DNA of 64,000 nucleotides from CAYWRZ01 sp964460845 (GTDB lineage Bacteria; Bacteroidota; Bacteroidia; Flavobacteriales_D; UBA2798). This document shows positions 1 to 9,464 of this stretch, piece after piece; positions within the stretch are counted from its first letter, which is position 1; the number at the start of each line of letters is the position of its first letter. The notes beneath the pieces were generated by a model that was given only the letters and a program-made list of their open reading frames with translations, had not been told where the DNA came from and searched no databases. A program made the translations under genes and the position numbers. Where the stretch lies: assembly GCA_964460845.1 (NCBI GenBank), contig CAYWRZ010000006.1:62001-126000 (forward strand), given 5' to 3'.

Positions 1-453
1 CGGGCCAATTCACTGTGGCCGCTTCCTTTTGCCACCTCATGCTGTGGTATCGAATTTATGGCCACAATGGGTTCTAACTACGATTTAGGACGTTTCGGCT
101 CCGAAAAGCTTTCTTTCTCACCCCGTCAGGCCGACCTGCTGATGGTAATGGGTACCATCGCTAAAAAAATGGGACCCGTAGTCAAACAAACCTACCTGCA
201 GATGGCTGAGCCCCGCTGGGTTATCGCCGTAGGTGCCTGTGCCTCAAGCGGTGGTATTTTCGACACCTACTCTGTGCTGCAAGGCATCGATAAAGTGGTA
301 CCGGTCGATGTCTATGTACCCGGCTGCCCGCCCCGCCCCGAGCAAATTCTCGACGGCATCATGAAAATACAGGAACTGGTGAAAAACGAACCGCTTCGCA
401 GAAGACACCAGTCTGAATACAAACAACTATTGGCTTCTTACGGCATCGAGTAA
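1..453 (+). CDS. nuoB: NADH-quinone oxidoreductase subunit B (5' truncated)
   Basis: This subunit of respiratory complex I carries the N2 [4Fe-4S] cluster that passes electrons to quinone. The reading frame is open from base 1, so the true start lies upstream; the ATG at base 58 is internal. The fragment opens with the family hallmark ANSLWPLPFATSCCGIEF, whose tandem cysteines bind the cluster. The other two ligands are in VGACASSGG and VYVPGCPPRPE. The remaining 150 residues cover nearly the whole conserved core, ending as usual for the family. It is the first visible gene of the nuo operon; nuoA presumably lies just outside the window. nuoC follows 2 bases after the stop. Confidence 0.96.
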   Translation, partial: RANSLWPLPFATSCCGIEFMATMGSNYDLGRFGSEKLSFSPRQADLLMVMGTIAKKMGPVVKQTYLQMAEPRWVIAVGACASSGGIFDTYSVLQGIDKVVPVDVYVPGCPPRPEQILDGIMKIQELVKNEPLRRRHQSEYKQLLASYGIE

Positions 454-455
454 CC

Positions 456-962
456 ATGGCAGCAATCACCCAGGAGCTCATCGCTCAAAAGCTTCAGGCG
501 CAGTTCGGACAAGACATCCTTTCTATCGAAGCGCCCTACGACCTGCTCACTATAGAGGTACAAAAAAACCGTATCCTCGAAGTGCTTCGCTGGATTCACG
601 AAGACGACACCCTGCGTTTTCGCTTTCTGACCGATATTACCGGACTTCACTACCCGGAAGAAAAAGGCCGCGAAATCGGAGTGGTGTACCATGTGCACAG
701 CCTCGAGAACAACATACGCCTCCGCCTCAAATGTTTTCTGCCGATAGAAAAACCCGAAATCGAATCGGCTACCCCGCTGTATGCCGGTGCCAACTGGATG
801 GAACGCGAAACCTACGACTTTTTCGGGGTGATCTTTACCGGACATCCTAACCTCAAACGCATCCTCAACGTGGACGAAATGGATTATTTCCCCCTGCGTA
901 AGGAATACCCGCTCGAAGACGGAACCCGTACCGATAAAGAAGATAAATATTTCGGAAGATGA
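456..962 (+). CDS. nuoC: NADH-quinone oxidoreductase subunit C
   Basis: This is the 30-kDa hydrophilic subunit of the complex I connecting module. The 168-residue protein carries the family signature near its C-terminus: ERETYDFFGVIFTGHPNLKR, followed by the run of charged residues before KEYPLE. It is a separate gene, not fused to nuoD as in enterobacteria. It starts 2 bases after the nuoB stop, and its TGA overlaps the nuoD ATG, so the genes are translationally coupled. Confidence 0.96.
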   Translation: MAAITQELIAQKLQAQFGQDILSIEAPYDLLTIEVQKNRILEVLRWIHEDDTLRFRFLTDITGLHYPEEKGREIGVVYHVHSLENNIRLRLKCFLPIEKPEIESATPLYAGANWMERETYDFFGVIFTGHPNLKRILNVDEMDYFPLRKEYPLEDGTRTDKEDKYFGR

Positions 963-2164
963 CGGAAAAGATCATTACCTCAGACCCCAACGACCTCGAT
1001 CAGGCGTACACCACGCTTAACCTGGGTCCGATCCACCCCGCCACGCACGGCGTGATGCAGAACATTCTGAAAATAAGCGGGGAAACCATCATCGACTCTG
1101 AACAAACCATCGGGTATATTCACCGGGCTTTTGAGAAAATCGCCGAACACCGACCCTATTATCAGGTAACGCCACTTACCGACCGACTCAACTACTGCTC
1201 GGCTCCTATCAACAATATGGGCTGGCACATGACCGTCGAAAAGCTCTTAGGCGTACAAACTTCCAAACGCGTCGATTACATGCGGATCATCATCATGGAG
1301 CTTGCCCGCATAGCCGACCACCTGATTTGCAACAGCGTAATCGGTGTGGATATGGGCGCACTTTCCGGATTTACCTACGTGTTTCAGGATCGCGAACGCA
1401 TTTACGACATTTACGAAGAAATATGCGGTGCCCGCCTTACGACCAACATAGGACGTATCGGTGGTTTTGAAAGGGATTTTAACCAAAATGCCATCCGCAA
1501 AATCCGCGAATTCCTGAAAATTTATCCCAAAAAATTACAGGAATTTGAAAGCCTCTTTGTACGCAACCGCATCTTTATGGATCGCACCATCGGTGTGGGC
1601 GGTATCAGTGCCGAAAGAGCGCTCAGCTACGGATTTACCGGCCCCAACCTGCGCGCGGCAGGTGTCGATTACGATGTGCGGGTAGCCAATCCGTACAGCT
1701 CTTACGAAGATTTCGATTTCATCATTCCCATCGGCACAGCCGGCGATGTGTATGACCGTTTTATGGTACGCAACCGCGAAATGTGGGAAAGCCTCCGTAT
1801 CATCGAACACGCGCTGGAAAACCTTCCCGAAGGCCCGCACCACGTCGAAGTGCCCGAATTTTACCTCCCGCCCAAGCAGGAAGTATATACCCAAATGGAA
1901 GCGCTGATTTGGCACTTCAAAATTGTGATGGGTGAAACGGATATTCCCAAAGGTGAAGTGTATCACGCCGTAGAAGGCGGCAACGGCGAGCTCGGGTTTT
2001 ACCTGATCAGCGACGGAGGCCGTTCGCCCTTCAGGCTACATTTCAGAAGACCCTGCTTCGTGTATTACCAGGCATACCCCGAAATTATCAGGGGCTCGCA
2101 AATTGCCGACGCGGTAATGACCATGAGCAGTATGAACATCATTGCAGGAGAACTGGACGCATAA
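959..2164 (+). CDS. nuoD: NADH-quinone oxidoreductase subunit D
   Basis: This 49-kDa subunit forms the quinone-binding pocket together with NuoB. The 401-residue length is normal for the family. The N-terminal motif LGPIHPATHGVMQNILKISG (from about residue 22) contains the conserved His that contacts quinone, and the C-terminal half shows the conserved GELGFYLISDGGRSPFRLHF stretch. The start ATG overlaps the nuoC stop (ATGA), and nuoE begins 3 bases after the stop. Confidence 0.97.
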   Translation: MTEKIITSDPNDLDQAYTTLNLGPIHPATHGVMQNILKISGETIIDSEQTIGYIHRAFEKIAEHRPYYQVTPLTDRLNYCSAPINNMGWHMTVEKLLGVQTSKRVDYMRIIIMELARIADHLICNSVIGVDMGALSGFTYVFQDRERIYDIYEEICGARLTTNIGRIGGFERDFNQNAIRKIREFLKIYPKKLQEFESLFVRNRIFMDRTIGVGGISAERALSYGFTGPNLRAAGVDYDVRVANPYSSYEDFDFIIPIGTAGDVYDRFMVRNREMWESLRIIEHALENLPEGPHHVEVPEFYLPPKQEVYTQMEALIWHFKIVMGETDIPKGEVYHAVEGGNGELGFYLISDGGRSPFRLHFRRPCFVYYQAYPEIIRGSQIADAVMTMSSMNIIAGELDA

Positions 2165-2167
2165 TAT

Positions 2168-2719
2168 ATGGAGTCAAACAAAGAAATACGGTTTCCCGAA
2201 GAAACACTTGCGCTGATTGACCGCATCAAAAAGCGTTACCCCGAAGGCAAACAAAAATCGGCATTGCTGCCGTTACTTCACCTGGCTCAGGCCGAATTTG
2301 ACGGATGGCTAAGTGCCGAAACGATGGACTACGTAGCCTCGCTGCTCGATATCGAACCTATCGAAGTATATGAGGTGGCTTCGTTCTACACCATGTTCAA
2401 CCTCAAGCCTGTCGGCAAATGTGTAATTGAAGTGTGCCGCACAGGACCCTGCTGGCTAATGGGTGCCGAAGATATCGTGCATCATATCGAACAAAAGCTC
2501 AATATCAGTGTGGGAGAAACTACAGTCGACGGTATGTTCACCCTCAAAACGGTCGAATGCCTGGCAGCCTGTGGCTCTGCGCCCATGCTTCAGGTAGGCG
2601 AAACGTATCACGAAAATCTGACCTTCGATAAGGTAGATAAGCTGCTCGACGAATACCGAAGCACCTGTAGTGCCGTCGGTCATATTTCGCACTGGTCAAA
2701 AGAGAAAATCAAACCGTGA
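2168..2719 (+). CDS. nuoE: NADH-quinone oxidoreductase subunit E
   Basis: This 24-kDa NADH-module subunit has a thioredoxin-like fold and one [2Fe-2S] cluster. The four ligands are visible as CRTGPC (Cys90, Cys95) and CLAAC (Cys131, Cys135), the usual C-x4-C ... C-x3-C pattern. The 183-residue length is slightly longer than typical because of a hydrophilic tail. It sits in normal operon order between nuoD and nuoF. Confidence 0.96.
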   Translation: MESNKEIRFPEETLALIDRIKKRYPEGKQKSALLPLLHLAQAEFDGWLSAETMDYVASLLDIEPIEVYEVASFYTMFNLKPVGKCVIEVCRTGPCWLMGAEDIVHHIEQKLNISVGETTVDGMFTLKTVECLAACGSAPMLQVGETYHENLTFDKVDKLLDEYRSTCSAVGHISHWSKEKIKP

Positions 2720-2733
2720 AGAAGCGCTGAATT

Positions 2734-4083
2734 ATGGGACAAAAGATTCTGCTCAAACACATCGACGTACCGGGTATCCAAAAGCTGGAGACCTATCGCG
2801 CCCACGGAGGATACGCCTCGCTCGAAAAAGCGTTGAAAACGCTCAGCCCCGATCAGGTAACCGACGAAGTGCTCAAATCGGGACTTCGCGGACGTGGAGG
2901 CGCCGGTTTCCCAACGGGTCGCAAATGGACGTTTATCGACAAAAAATCGGGTAAGCCCCGCTACCTTGTCTGCAATGCCGACGAAAGCGAACCGGGCACT
3001 TTCAAAGACCGTTACCTCATGCAGCACCTGCCCCATGCGCTGGTCGAAGGCATGATTGTATCGAGCTACGCCCTGGGTGCCAATACCGCTTACATCTATA
3101 TCCGAGGCGAACTGCTTTATGTGCTGCATATTCTCGAAGAAGCCATCCGCGAAGCATACAGCGCCGGATTGCTCGGTAAAAATATTCTCGGTTCGGGATA
3201 CGATCTCGACCTGTACGTACAACCCGGTGGCGGTGCCTACATCTGCGGAGAAGAAACCGCATTGATCGAATCGCTCGAAGGAAAACGCGGAAACCCGCGC
3301 ATCAAACCGCCCTTCCCGGCCGTGTCGGGAGTGTGGGGTTGCCCCACGGTGGTCAACAATGTAGAATCGATTGCCGCCGTACCACATATCATTAACATGG
3401 GTGGCGACGAATACGCCAAAATCGGGATCGGACGCAGCACCGGTACCAAGCTCATTTCGGCCTGCGGCCATATCAAAAAGCCCGGCGTGTATGAAATTGA
3501 CCTGGGACTCCCGGTAGAAGAATTTATCTACTCTGACGAATACTGCGGCGGAATCCGTGGTAACCGCAAGCTGAAAGCCGTAGTGGCCGGAGGTTCGTCG
3601 GTACCCATTCTGCCTGCCGAACTCATTCTGAAAACCGCCAAAGGCGAACCCCGCCTGATGAGCTACGAATCGTTGGCCGAAGGTGGCTTCGAAAGCGGCA
3701 CCATGCTCGGTTCGGGAGGATTTATCGTGATGGACGAAACAGCCAGTGTGGTTAGAAACCTCCATAATTTTACCCGCTTCTATCACCACGAATCGTGCGG
3801 GCAATGCAGTCCCTGCCGCGAAGGTACCGGCTGGATGGAAAAAATACTGCACAAAATTCTCGACGGACACGGTACGCTCGACGACGTAAGCCTGCTGTGG
3901 GATTTGCAGAAAAACATCGAAGGAAAAACGATCTGTCCGCTCGGCGACGCTGCCGCCTGGCCCGTAGCCAGCGCCATCCGTCATTTCAGGAGCGACTTTG
4001 AGGAATACGTCACCCGTCCCGATTCGATCAGGGATGTGAAACATTATTTCAACCAGATAGAAAACGGGGCAGTTTCTGCCTAA
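2734..4083 (+). CDS. nuoF: NADH-quinone oxidoreductase subunit F
   Basis: This is the 51-kDa subunit that oxidises NADH through FMN and passes electrons to the N3 [4Fe-4S] cluster. The FMN/NADH-binding loop GRGGAGFPTGRKW lies at residues 53-65, and the glycine-rich GGGAYICGEETALIESLEG motif follows near residues 165-185. The cluster ligands are in SCGQCSPCREGTGW and the later TICPLGD. The 449-residue length is typical. A long antisense frame over this gene is a codon-bias shadow. Confidence 0.97.
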   Translation: MGQKILLKHIDVPGIQKLETYRAHGGYASLEKALKTLSPDQVTDEVLKSGLRGRGGAGFPTGRKWTFIDKKSGKPRYLVCNADESEPGTFKDRYLMQHLPHALVEGMIVSSYALGANTAYIYIRGELLYVLHILEEAIREAYSAGLLGKNILGSGYDLDLYVQPGGGAYICGEETALIESLEGKRGNPRIKPPFPAVSGVWGCPTVVNNVESIAAVPHIINMGGDEYAKIGIGRSTGTKLISACGHIKKPGVYEIDLGLPVEEFIYSDEYCGGIRGNRKLKAVVAGGSSVPILPAELILKTAKGEPRLMSYESLAEGGFESGTMLGSGGFIVMDETASVVRNLHNFTRFYHHESCGQCSPCREGTGWMEKILHKILDGHGTLDDVSLLWDLQKNIEGKTICPLGDAAAWPVASAIRHFRSDFEEYVTRPDSIRDVKHYFNQIENGAVSA

Positions 4084-4099
4084 AACGAACGATAAGAAG

Positions 4100-5083
4100 A
4101 TGCCGAAAGTAACGATAGACGGAATCACCGTGGAAGTTCCCCAGGGAACCACCATTCTGCAGGCCTCAAGGCTCATCGGCAGTGAGGTTACCCCTCCGGC
4201 CATGTGCTATTACAGCAAGCTCGAAGGCAGCGGCGGCTACTGCCGTACCTGCATTGTGAAGGTATCGAAAATGTCGGAGCAAAACCCCAACCCGATACCC
4301 AAGCCTGTGGCTTCGTGCCGCACCCCGGTAGAAGACGGTATGGAAGTGCAAAACTATACTTCGCCCGATATTGTGGAAGCACGCAAAGGAGTGGTCGAAA
4401 TGCTGCTGGCCAATCACCCGCTCGATTGCCCGGTATGCGATCAGGCCGGCGAATGTCACCTGCAAGACCTTTCGTACGAGCACGGTTCTGAAAAAAGCCG
4501 TTACGAATTTCCGCGTCGTACGTTCAATAAAATCGATATCGGCGATAAGATTCAACTGCACATGACGCGCTGCATACTCTGCTACCGTTGTGTAAAAACC
4601 GCCGACCAGCTTACCGACAAACGCGTGCACGGTGTGATCAACCGTGGCGATGTGGCCGAAATTTCGACCTATATCGAAAAAGCGATAGACAATGATTTCT
4701 CAGGCAACGTAATTGACGTATGTCCGGTAGGAGCCCTGACTGATAAAACCTTCCGCTTCAAAAGCCGGGTATGGTTTACCAAGCCGATGGATGCGCACCG
4801 CGATTGTCCGAAATGCTCGGGCAAAGTCACGCTTTGGTTCAAAGGCGAAGACGTGCTGCGTGTAACCGGACGAAAAGACAAATGGGGCGAGGTTGAAGAG
4901 TTTATCTGCAACGAATGCCGTTTCGATAAAAAAAGTGTGAGCGACTGGACCATCGAAGGCCCGCGTAAGCTCGACCGTCACTCTGTGATTTCGCAGAACC
5001 ATTACGAAAAAATGGTGAAGCCCAAAGAATTTAAACTCAACGCCATTAAGCCGATCGAAACCCATGACAACACTTCTGCTTGA
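4100..5083 (+). CDS. nuoG: NADH-quinone oxidoreductase subunit G, short form
   Basis: This iron-sulfur wire subunit of the NADH module is only 327 residues, against about 700-900 in most bacteria. It keeps the N-terminal [2Fe-2S] ferredoxin domain (AMCYYSKLEGSGGYCRTC), the His-Cys [4Fe-4S] motif (HPLDCPVCDQAGECHLQDL) and the next cluster domain (CILCYRC ... VCPVGAL). It ends just after an incomplete molybdopterin-type Fe-S segment (DCPKCSGKVTLWFKGEDVLR). The catalytically dead molybdopterin domain is missing. As far as I know such short forms are common in Bacteroidota, so this is probably natural, not a frameshift. The last 20 bases overlap nuoH. Confidence 0.93.
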   Translation: MPKVTIDGITVEVPQGTTILQASRLIGSEVTPPAMCYYSKLEGSGGYCRTCIVKVSKMSEQNPNPIPKPVASCRTPVEDGMEVQNYTSPDIVEARKGVVEMLLANHPLDCPVCDQAGECHLQDLSYEHGSEKSRYEFPRRTFNKIDIGDKIQLHMTRCILCYRCVKTADQLTDKRVHGVINRGDVAEISTYIEKAIDNDFSGNVIDVCPVGALTDKTFRFKSRVWFTKPMDAHRDCPKCSGKVTLWFKGEDVLRVTGRKDKWGEVEEFICNECRFDKKSVSDWTIEGPRKLDRHSVISQNHYEKMVKPKEFKLNAIKPIETHDNTSA

Positions 5084-6086
5084 TAAGGTAATTCTCTGTG
5101 CCGTACTTTTTCTGGTCAGCCTGGCTATTGCCGCATACAGCACGCTGGTCGAAAGGAAGGTAGCCGCGTTCATTCAGGATCGCATCGGTCCTAACCGTGC
5201 GGGTCCCTTCGGGCTATTCCAGCCTTTGGCCGACGGACTCAAAAGTTTCTTCAAAGAAGAAATCACACCCAACCCGGCCGACAAGACGCTGTTTTTCCTC
5301 GGCCCTGCCCTGTTCATGCTCACCGCCTGTATGTCGTACGTGGTGATACCCTGGGGCAGAGATATTGAAGTAGCCGGACGCAGCATTTCCCTGCAAATCG
5401 CCGATCTGAACATCGGTATTCTTTACATATTCGGTGTAGTGTCGATGGGAGTTTACGGCGTGATGATCGGAGGCTGGGCCTCTAACAACAAGTTTTCGCT
5501 GCTCGGCGGACTCAGGGCTTCTTCGCAAATGATCAGCTACGAGCTGGGCATGGCGCTATCGGTGATTCCGCTGGTGATGATGAGCGAATCGCTGAGCTTG
5601 CGCGACATCGTAGAATCGCAGGCCAACGGACACTGGAACGTATTTTACCAACCGCTGGCATTCTTTATTTTCTTTACCTGTGCCTTAGCCGAATGTAACC
5701 GTACCCCTTTCGATTTGGCAGAAGGCGAATCGGAGCTGATGGGCGGTTTCCATACCGAATACAGCAGTATGAAGCTGGCTTTGTTCCTCTTCGGAGAATA
5801 CATCAACATTTTCATCTCTGCGGCTATCATTGCAACGCTGTTCTTCGGAGGCTATACTTTCCCCTGGATAGATAGTCTCGACCTTTCGGTCAACGTAGCC
5901 GCCGCGTTAAGTGTGCTTATCTTTTTCGCAAAAATATTTTTCTTCATTTTTCTCTTCATGTGGATCAGGTGGACTATTCCGCGTTTCCGTTACGACCAGC
6001 TTATGCGGCTGGGTTGGCAGATTTTCATCCCGCTGGCCTTGCTCAACATTCTGGTAACCGGAGCCGTGATCACCTTTTTCAACTAA
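5064..6086 (+). CDS. nuoH: NADH-quinone oxidoreductase subunit H
   Basis: This membrane subunit connects the hydrophilic arm to the proton-pumping arm and forms the entrance of the quinone tunnel. The 340-residue protein has about eight hydrophobic segments and the hallmark ERKVAAFIQDRIGPNRAGPF near residue 30. A second conserved stretch, ALAECNRTPFDLAEGESELM, follows near residue 205. The start overlaps the nuoG end by 20 bases, which implies translational coupling. Confidence 0.97.
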   Translation: MTTLLLDKVILCAVLFLVSLAIAAYSTLVERKVAAFIQDRIGPNRAGPFGLFQPLADGLKSFFKEEITPNPADKTLFFLGPALFMLTACMSYVVIPWGRDIEVAGRSISLQIADLNIGILYIFGVVSMGVYGVMIGGWASNNKFSLLGGLRASSQMISYELGMALSVIPLVMMSESLSLRDIVESQANGHWNVFYQPLAFFIFFTCALAECNRTPFDLAEGESELMGGFHTEYSSMKLALFLFGEYINIFISAAIIATLFFGGYTFPWIDSLDLSVNVAAALSVLIFFAKIFFFIFLFMWIRWTIPRFRYDQLMRLGWQIFIPLALLNILVTGAVITFFN

Positions 6087-6099
6087 TCATTCCTGAACC

Positions 6100-6639
6100 A
6101 TGCAGTCGTTAACGAACAGAAGCCAGGTTGTTGTAAACAAGAAGATGAATCTCTGGGAGAGGCTCTACCTCCCGGCTATTCTGCAAGGGCTGAAAATTAC
6201 CCTTGGTCACCTCTTCAGAAAAAAAGTAACGATAAAATATCCCGAAGTACAACGGGAATTTACGCCGGTGTACCGTGGTATGCACGTGCTCAAGCGCGAT
6301 GAGCAGGGACGTGAAAACTGCACGGCCTGCGGCTTGTGTGCAGTGGCTTGTCCGGCCGAAGCCATCACGATGGAAGCTGCCGAGCGCAAAAAAGGAGAAG
6401 AGCATCTTTACCGCGAAGAGAAATACGCCTCCATTTACGAAATCAATATGCTGCGCTGCATTTACTGCGGTCTGTGTGAGGAAGCCTGTCCGAAAGACGC
6501 CATTTACCTCACCGATCGCATTGTGCCGGCCGAATACAAGCGTAAAGATTTCGTGTTTGGTAAAGACCTGCTTGTGGAAAAAACGGACAAGCGTATTGAT
6601 GTAAGCAAACGAAAGAAAAAAGGAGCGGATCGTCCCTGA
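6100..6639 (+). CDS. nuoI: NADH-quinone oxidoreductase subunit I
   Basis: This ferredoxin-like subunit carries clusters N6a and N6b between NuoG and NuoB. Two 8-iron ferredoxin motifs are visible, CTACGLCAVACPAEAI and CIYCGLCEEACPKDAI. The protein is 179 residues with an amphipathic N-terminus that lies on the membrane. A second possible start is the internal ATG of KKMNLWERL, 15 codons downstream. A 72-base gap separates it from nuoJ, the largest gap in the operon. Confidence 0.96.
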   Translation: MQSLTNRSQVVVNKKMNLWERLYLPAILQGLKITLGHLFRKKVTIKYPEVQREFTPVYRGMHVLKRDEQGRENCTACGLCAVACPAEAITMEAAERKKGEEHLYREEKYASIYEINMLRCIYCGLCEEACPKDAIYLTDRIVPAEYKRKDFVFGKDLLVEKTDKRIDVSKRKKKGADRP

Positions 6640-6711
6640 AAGTTTCAGATTTAAGATCTTTCCTCCTAAACTTGCACACCGAAAAAAAAGAACATTGATT
6701 TTACCAGGGAA

Positions 6712-7203
6712 ATGGGACACTATTTATTCTTCTTTCTGGCTTTTTTAACCCTGTTGTCGGCGCTTTGCGTGGTCTTTTCGCGCAGTCCGATCCACAGCGT
6801 GCTGTACCTGGTGCTCTGCTTTTTTACCATTGCCGGGCATTATGTATTACTCAACGCACAATTTTTAGCCATTGTGCATATCATTGTATATGCCGGAGCC
6901 ATCATGGTATTGTTCCTCTTTACCATTATGCTGCTCAACCTGAACAAGAGCACCGAACCGCGTAAAAAAAGCTGGGTGCAGTTGGCGGGCGTTATCTCGG
7001 GTGGCATATTAGCACTGGTCTTGTTAGGCGCTGTAAAATCGGTGATGTTCGAAGCACCCGAATTTACCGACGGCAGCATCGGGCTGGTACGTCAGATAGG
7101 CATGAAGCTGTTTACCGATTTTCTGCTTCCTTTTGAGGTAGCCTCCCTGCTCTTTTTGTCGGCCATGATAGGCGTGGTCATGATTTCCAAAAAACCGAAC
7201 TGA
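6712..7203 (+). CDS. nuoJ: NADH-quinone oxidoreductase subunit J
   Basis: This small membrane subunit of the proton-pumping arm is 163 residues with five hydrophobic segments. The conserved third-helix segment HIIVYAGAIMVLFLFTIMLL is the region that undergoes pi-bulge rearrangement in known complex I structures. nuoK follows 7 bases after the stop. Confidence 0.95.
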   Translation: MGHYLFFFLAFLTLLSALCVVFSRSPIHSVLYLVLCFFTIAGHYVLLNAQFLAIVHIIVYAGAIMVLFLFTIMLLNLNKSTEPRKKSWVQLAGVISGGILALVLLGAVKSVMFEAPEFTDGSIGLVRQIGMKLFTDFLLPFEVASLLFLSAMIGVVMISKKPN

Positions 7204-7210
7204 GAATAGT

Positions 7211-7540
7211 ATGCCTGAAATCAACGAAAGTATCAAGCTGGTTCCGCTGGAGTTTTACCTCTGGCTCAGCATCGCACTTTTCAGTATCGGCGTGATCGGC
7301 GTGCTGGTAAGACGTAATGCCATTATCGTACTGATGTGCATCGAACTCATGCTCAATTCTGTAAACCTGCTGCTGGTGGCTTTTTCGGCTTACAACAACC
7401 AATCCGACGGACAGGTATTCGTATTTTTCATCATGGTGGTCGCTGCGGCCGAAGTGGCGGTGGGATTAGCCCTGCTCATCAGCATTTACCGCAATGTGGC
7501 CAGCACCGACATCAACCTACTGAATCGTTTAAAAGGATAA
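7211..7540 (+). CDS. nuoK: NADH-quinone oxidoreductase subunit K
   Basis: This MrpC-like membrane subunit has 109 residues and three transmembrane helices. The conserved membrane glutamate involved in proton transfer is in MCIELMLNSVNLLLVAFS, and the second family motif FIMVVAAAEVAVGLALLIS is intact. The first about 15 residues are hydrophilic. nuoL starts 7 bases downstream. Confidence 0.96.
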   Translation: MPEINESIKLVPLEFYLWLSIALFSIGVIGVLVRRNAIIVLMCIELMLNSVNLLLVAFSAYNNQSDGQVFVFFIMVVAAAEVAVGLALLISIYRNVASTDINLLNRLKG

Positions 7541-7547
7541 TCACGAC

Positions 7548-9464
7548 ATGAACGAACAGGCATTACTTTTACTGACCCTGCTGGTACCCGGCCTTCCGCT
7601 GCTCGGATTTCTGCTCAACGGTCTGCTCGGAAAACGGCTTTCGGGAAACACCCCGGGCTGGATAGCTACGCTTTGTGTAGCGGGCTCTTTTGTAGCTTCG
7701 ATCGCGCTTTTCAGCTCGGTAAGCGATACGCCACAGGTGGTTACGCTGGCCAACTGGATCGATACGGCAGCCTTCCAAATCGATTTTTCTTTTATTATCG
7801 ATCGGCTCTCGTGCCTGATGCTGCTTATCGTAACGGGTGTAGGCTCGCTGATTCACCTGTATTCGATAGGCTATATGCACGGCGACGAAGGGTTTCGCCG
7901 TTTCTTCGCTTACCTGAACCTTTTCGTGTTCTTCATGCTGCTGCTGGTACTCGGCAGCAACTTCCTGATCATGTTTATCGGCTGGGAAGGCGTGGGTCTC
8001 TGCTCGTACCTGCTTATCGGGTTCTGGTTTAAAAACAAAGAATACAACCTCGCCGCCAAAAAAGCGTTCGTAATGAACCGTATCGGCGACATAGGCTTTG
8101 TACTGGGTATGTTCATGCTGCTGATGCAGTTCGGCACGCTCGATTTCCTGAAAGTTTCTTCTGCCGCCGCCGGTTCGGTAGAGCACGACAGCACCTTTAT
8201 CGTAGCTGCCACGCTGCTGCTGTTCCTTGCCGCCACCGGTAAAAGCGCTCAGATACCGCTCTACACCTGGCTGCCCGATGCAATGGCCGGCCCTACACCC
8301 GTATCGGCGCTTATCCACGCCGCCACGATGGTGACCGCCGGTATTTACATGATTTGCCGCTCGTCGGTACTGTTTGCCCTGGCTCCTTCTACGCTCGATA
8401 TTATCCTGATAGTAGGCACGGCTACCTGTGTATTCGCTGCTATCATCGGTCTGCGACAGAACGACATCAAAAAAGTGCTGGCCTACTCTACCGTGAGTCA
8501 GCTCGGATTGATGTTTGCCGCTTTAGGGGTGGGCGCTTTCTCTTCGGGCGTGTTTCACCTGACCACGCACGCGTTTTTCAAAGCCCTGCTCTTCTTAGGT
8601 GCAGGAAGCGTCATCCACGGATTGAGCGGTGAACAAGACATTCGCGCGATGGGGGGATTGAAGTCGAAAATGAAAATCACTTACCTCACTTTCCTGATTG
8701 CTTCGTTGGCTATTTCGGGCATTCCGCCTTTTGCCGGGTTTTTCTCGAAAGATGAAATATTAGCCGGTGTGTTTACAGAGAGTCCGGTGCTATGGGGCAT
8801 TCTTCAGGCCAGCTCACTGATCACGGTATTGTATATGTTTAGGATGCTGTACCTGACTTTCTTCGGTTCGTTCCGTGGCAGCGCCGAAACCGCTTCGCAC
8901 ATCCATGAATCGCCCAAAGTAATGACCTTCCCGCTGATTGCATTGGCGGTGCTTTCAGTGATTGGCGGACTTATCGGTATTCCTGCCGCATTAGGCGGTA
9001 CGCACTTGCTGAATGGCTATCTCGATCCCGTCTTTGCCGGAGCCAATTCCATACTCGGCGGGCATCATCACCTGAGTCACGCCGCCGAATATATGCTTAT
9101 GGCGATTGCCGTAGGTGCTGCGGTGCTGGTTATCGTACTGGCCTACAACGCTTACGTAAAAAAACAACGTTTACCCGTAGCCGATGCCGAGCTCAAAGGC
9201 TGGGAAAAAGCGGCCAACCGGAAATTTTACGTGGATGAGTTGTACCATACGCTTATTGGCAAACCGCTTTATACGCTTTCTACCGTGCTGTACGGCCTGA
9301 TCGAAAAACACATTATTGACGCGGCGGTAAATGCCACCGGAAGCCTGAGCGTATGGTTCGGCCGTCAATACAGAAAAATACAAACCGGTTACGTCGGATT
9401 TTACATATTCGCGATGGTGACCGGTATTACGATCTTAATTCTTGTTCAGTTGTTATGGAGATGA
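7548..9464 (+). CDS. nuoL: NADH-quinone oxidoreductase subunit L
   Basis: This is the distal antiporter-like proton-pumping subunit with the long lateral helix. The 638-residue protein shows the antiporter core: FIGWEGVGLCSYLLIGFW near residue 143, the lysine-containing AATGKSAQIPLYTWLPDAM near residue 230, and PVSALIHAATMVTAGIY. The C-terminal region is amphipathic and hydrophobic, as expected for helix HL. The stop overlaps the nuoM start as ATGA. Confidence 0.97.
   Translation: MNEQALLLLTLLVPGLPLLGFLLNGLLGKRLSGNTPGWIATLCVAGSFVASIALFSSVSDTPQVVTLANWIDTAAFQIDFSFIIDRLSCLMLLIVTGVGSLIHLYSIGYMHGDEGFRRFFAYLNLFVFFMLLLVLGSNFLIMFIGWEGVGLCSYLLIGFWFKNKEYNLAAKKAFVMNRIGDIGFVLGMFMLLMQFGTLDFLKVSSAAAGSVEHDSTFIVAATLLLFLAATGKSAQIPLYTWLPDAMAGPTPVSALIHAATMVTAGIYMICRSSVLFALAPSTLDIILIVGTATCVFAAIIGLRQNDIKKVLAYSTVSQLGLMFAALGVGAFSSGVFHLTTHAFFKALLFLGAGSVIHGLSGEQDIRAMGGLKSKMKITYLTFLIASLAISGIPPFAGFFSKDEILAGVFTESPVLWGILQASSLITVLYMFRMLYLTFFGSFRGSAETASHIHESPKVMTFPLIALAVLSVIGGLIGIPAALGGTHLLNGYLDPVFAGANSILGGHHHLSHAAEYMLMAIAVGAAVLVIVLAYNAYVKKQRLPVADAELKGWEKAANRKFYVDELYHTLIGKPLYTLSTVLYGLIEKHIIDAAVNATGSLSVWFGRQYRKIQTGYVGFYIFAMVTGITILILVQLLWR

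Noticed and set aside
2680..4203. Long antisense frame of 507 codons over nuoF
   Set aside because: It is exactly antisense to a clear NuoF gene, has no recognisable motifs, and arises from codon bias.
9353..9460. Upstream extension of nuoM
   Set aside because: It lies inside nuoL in another frame, and the added residues are unlike the family.
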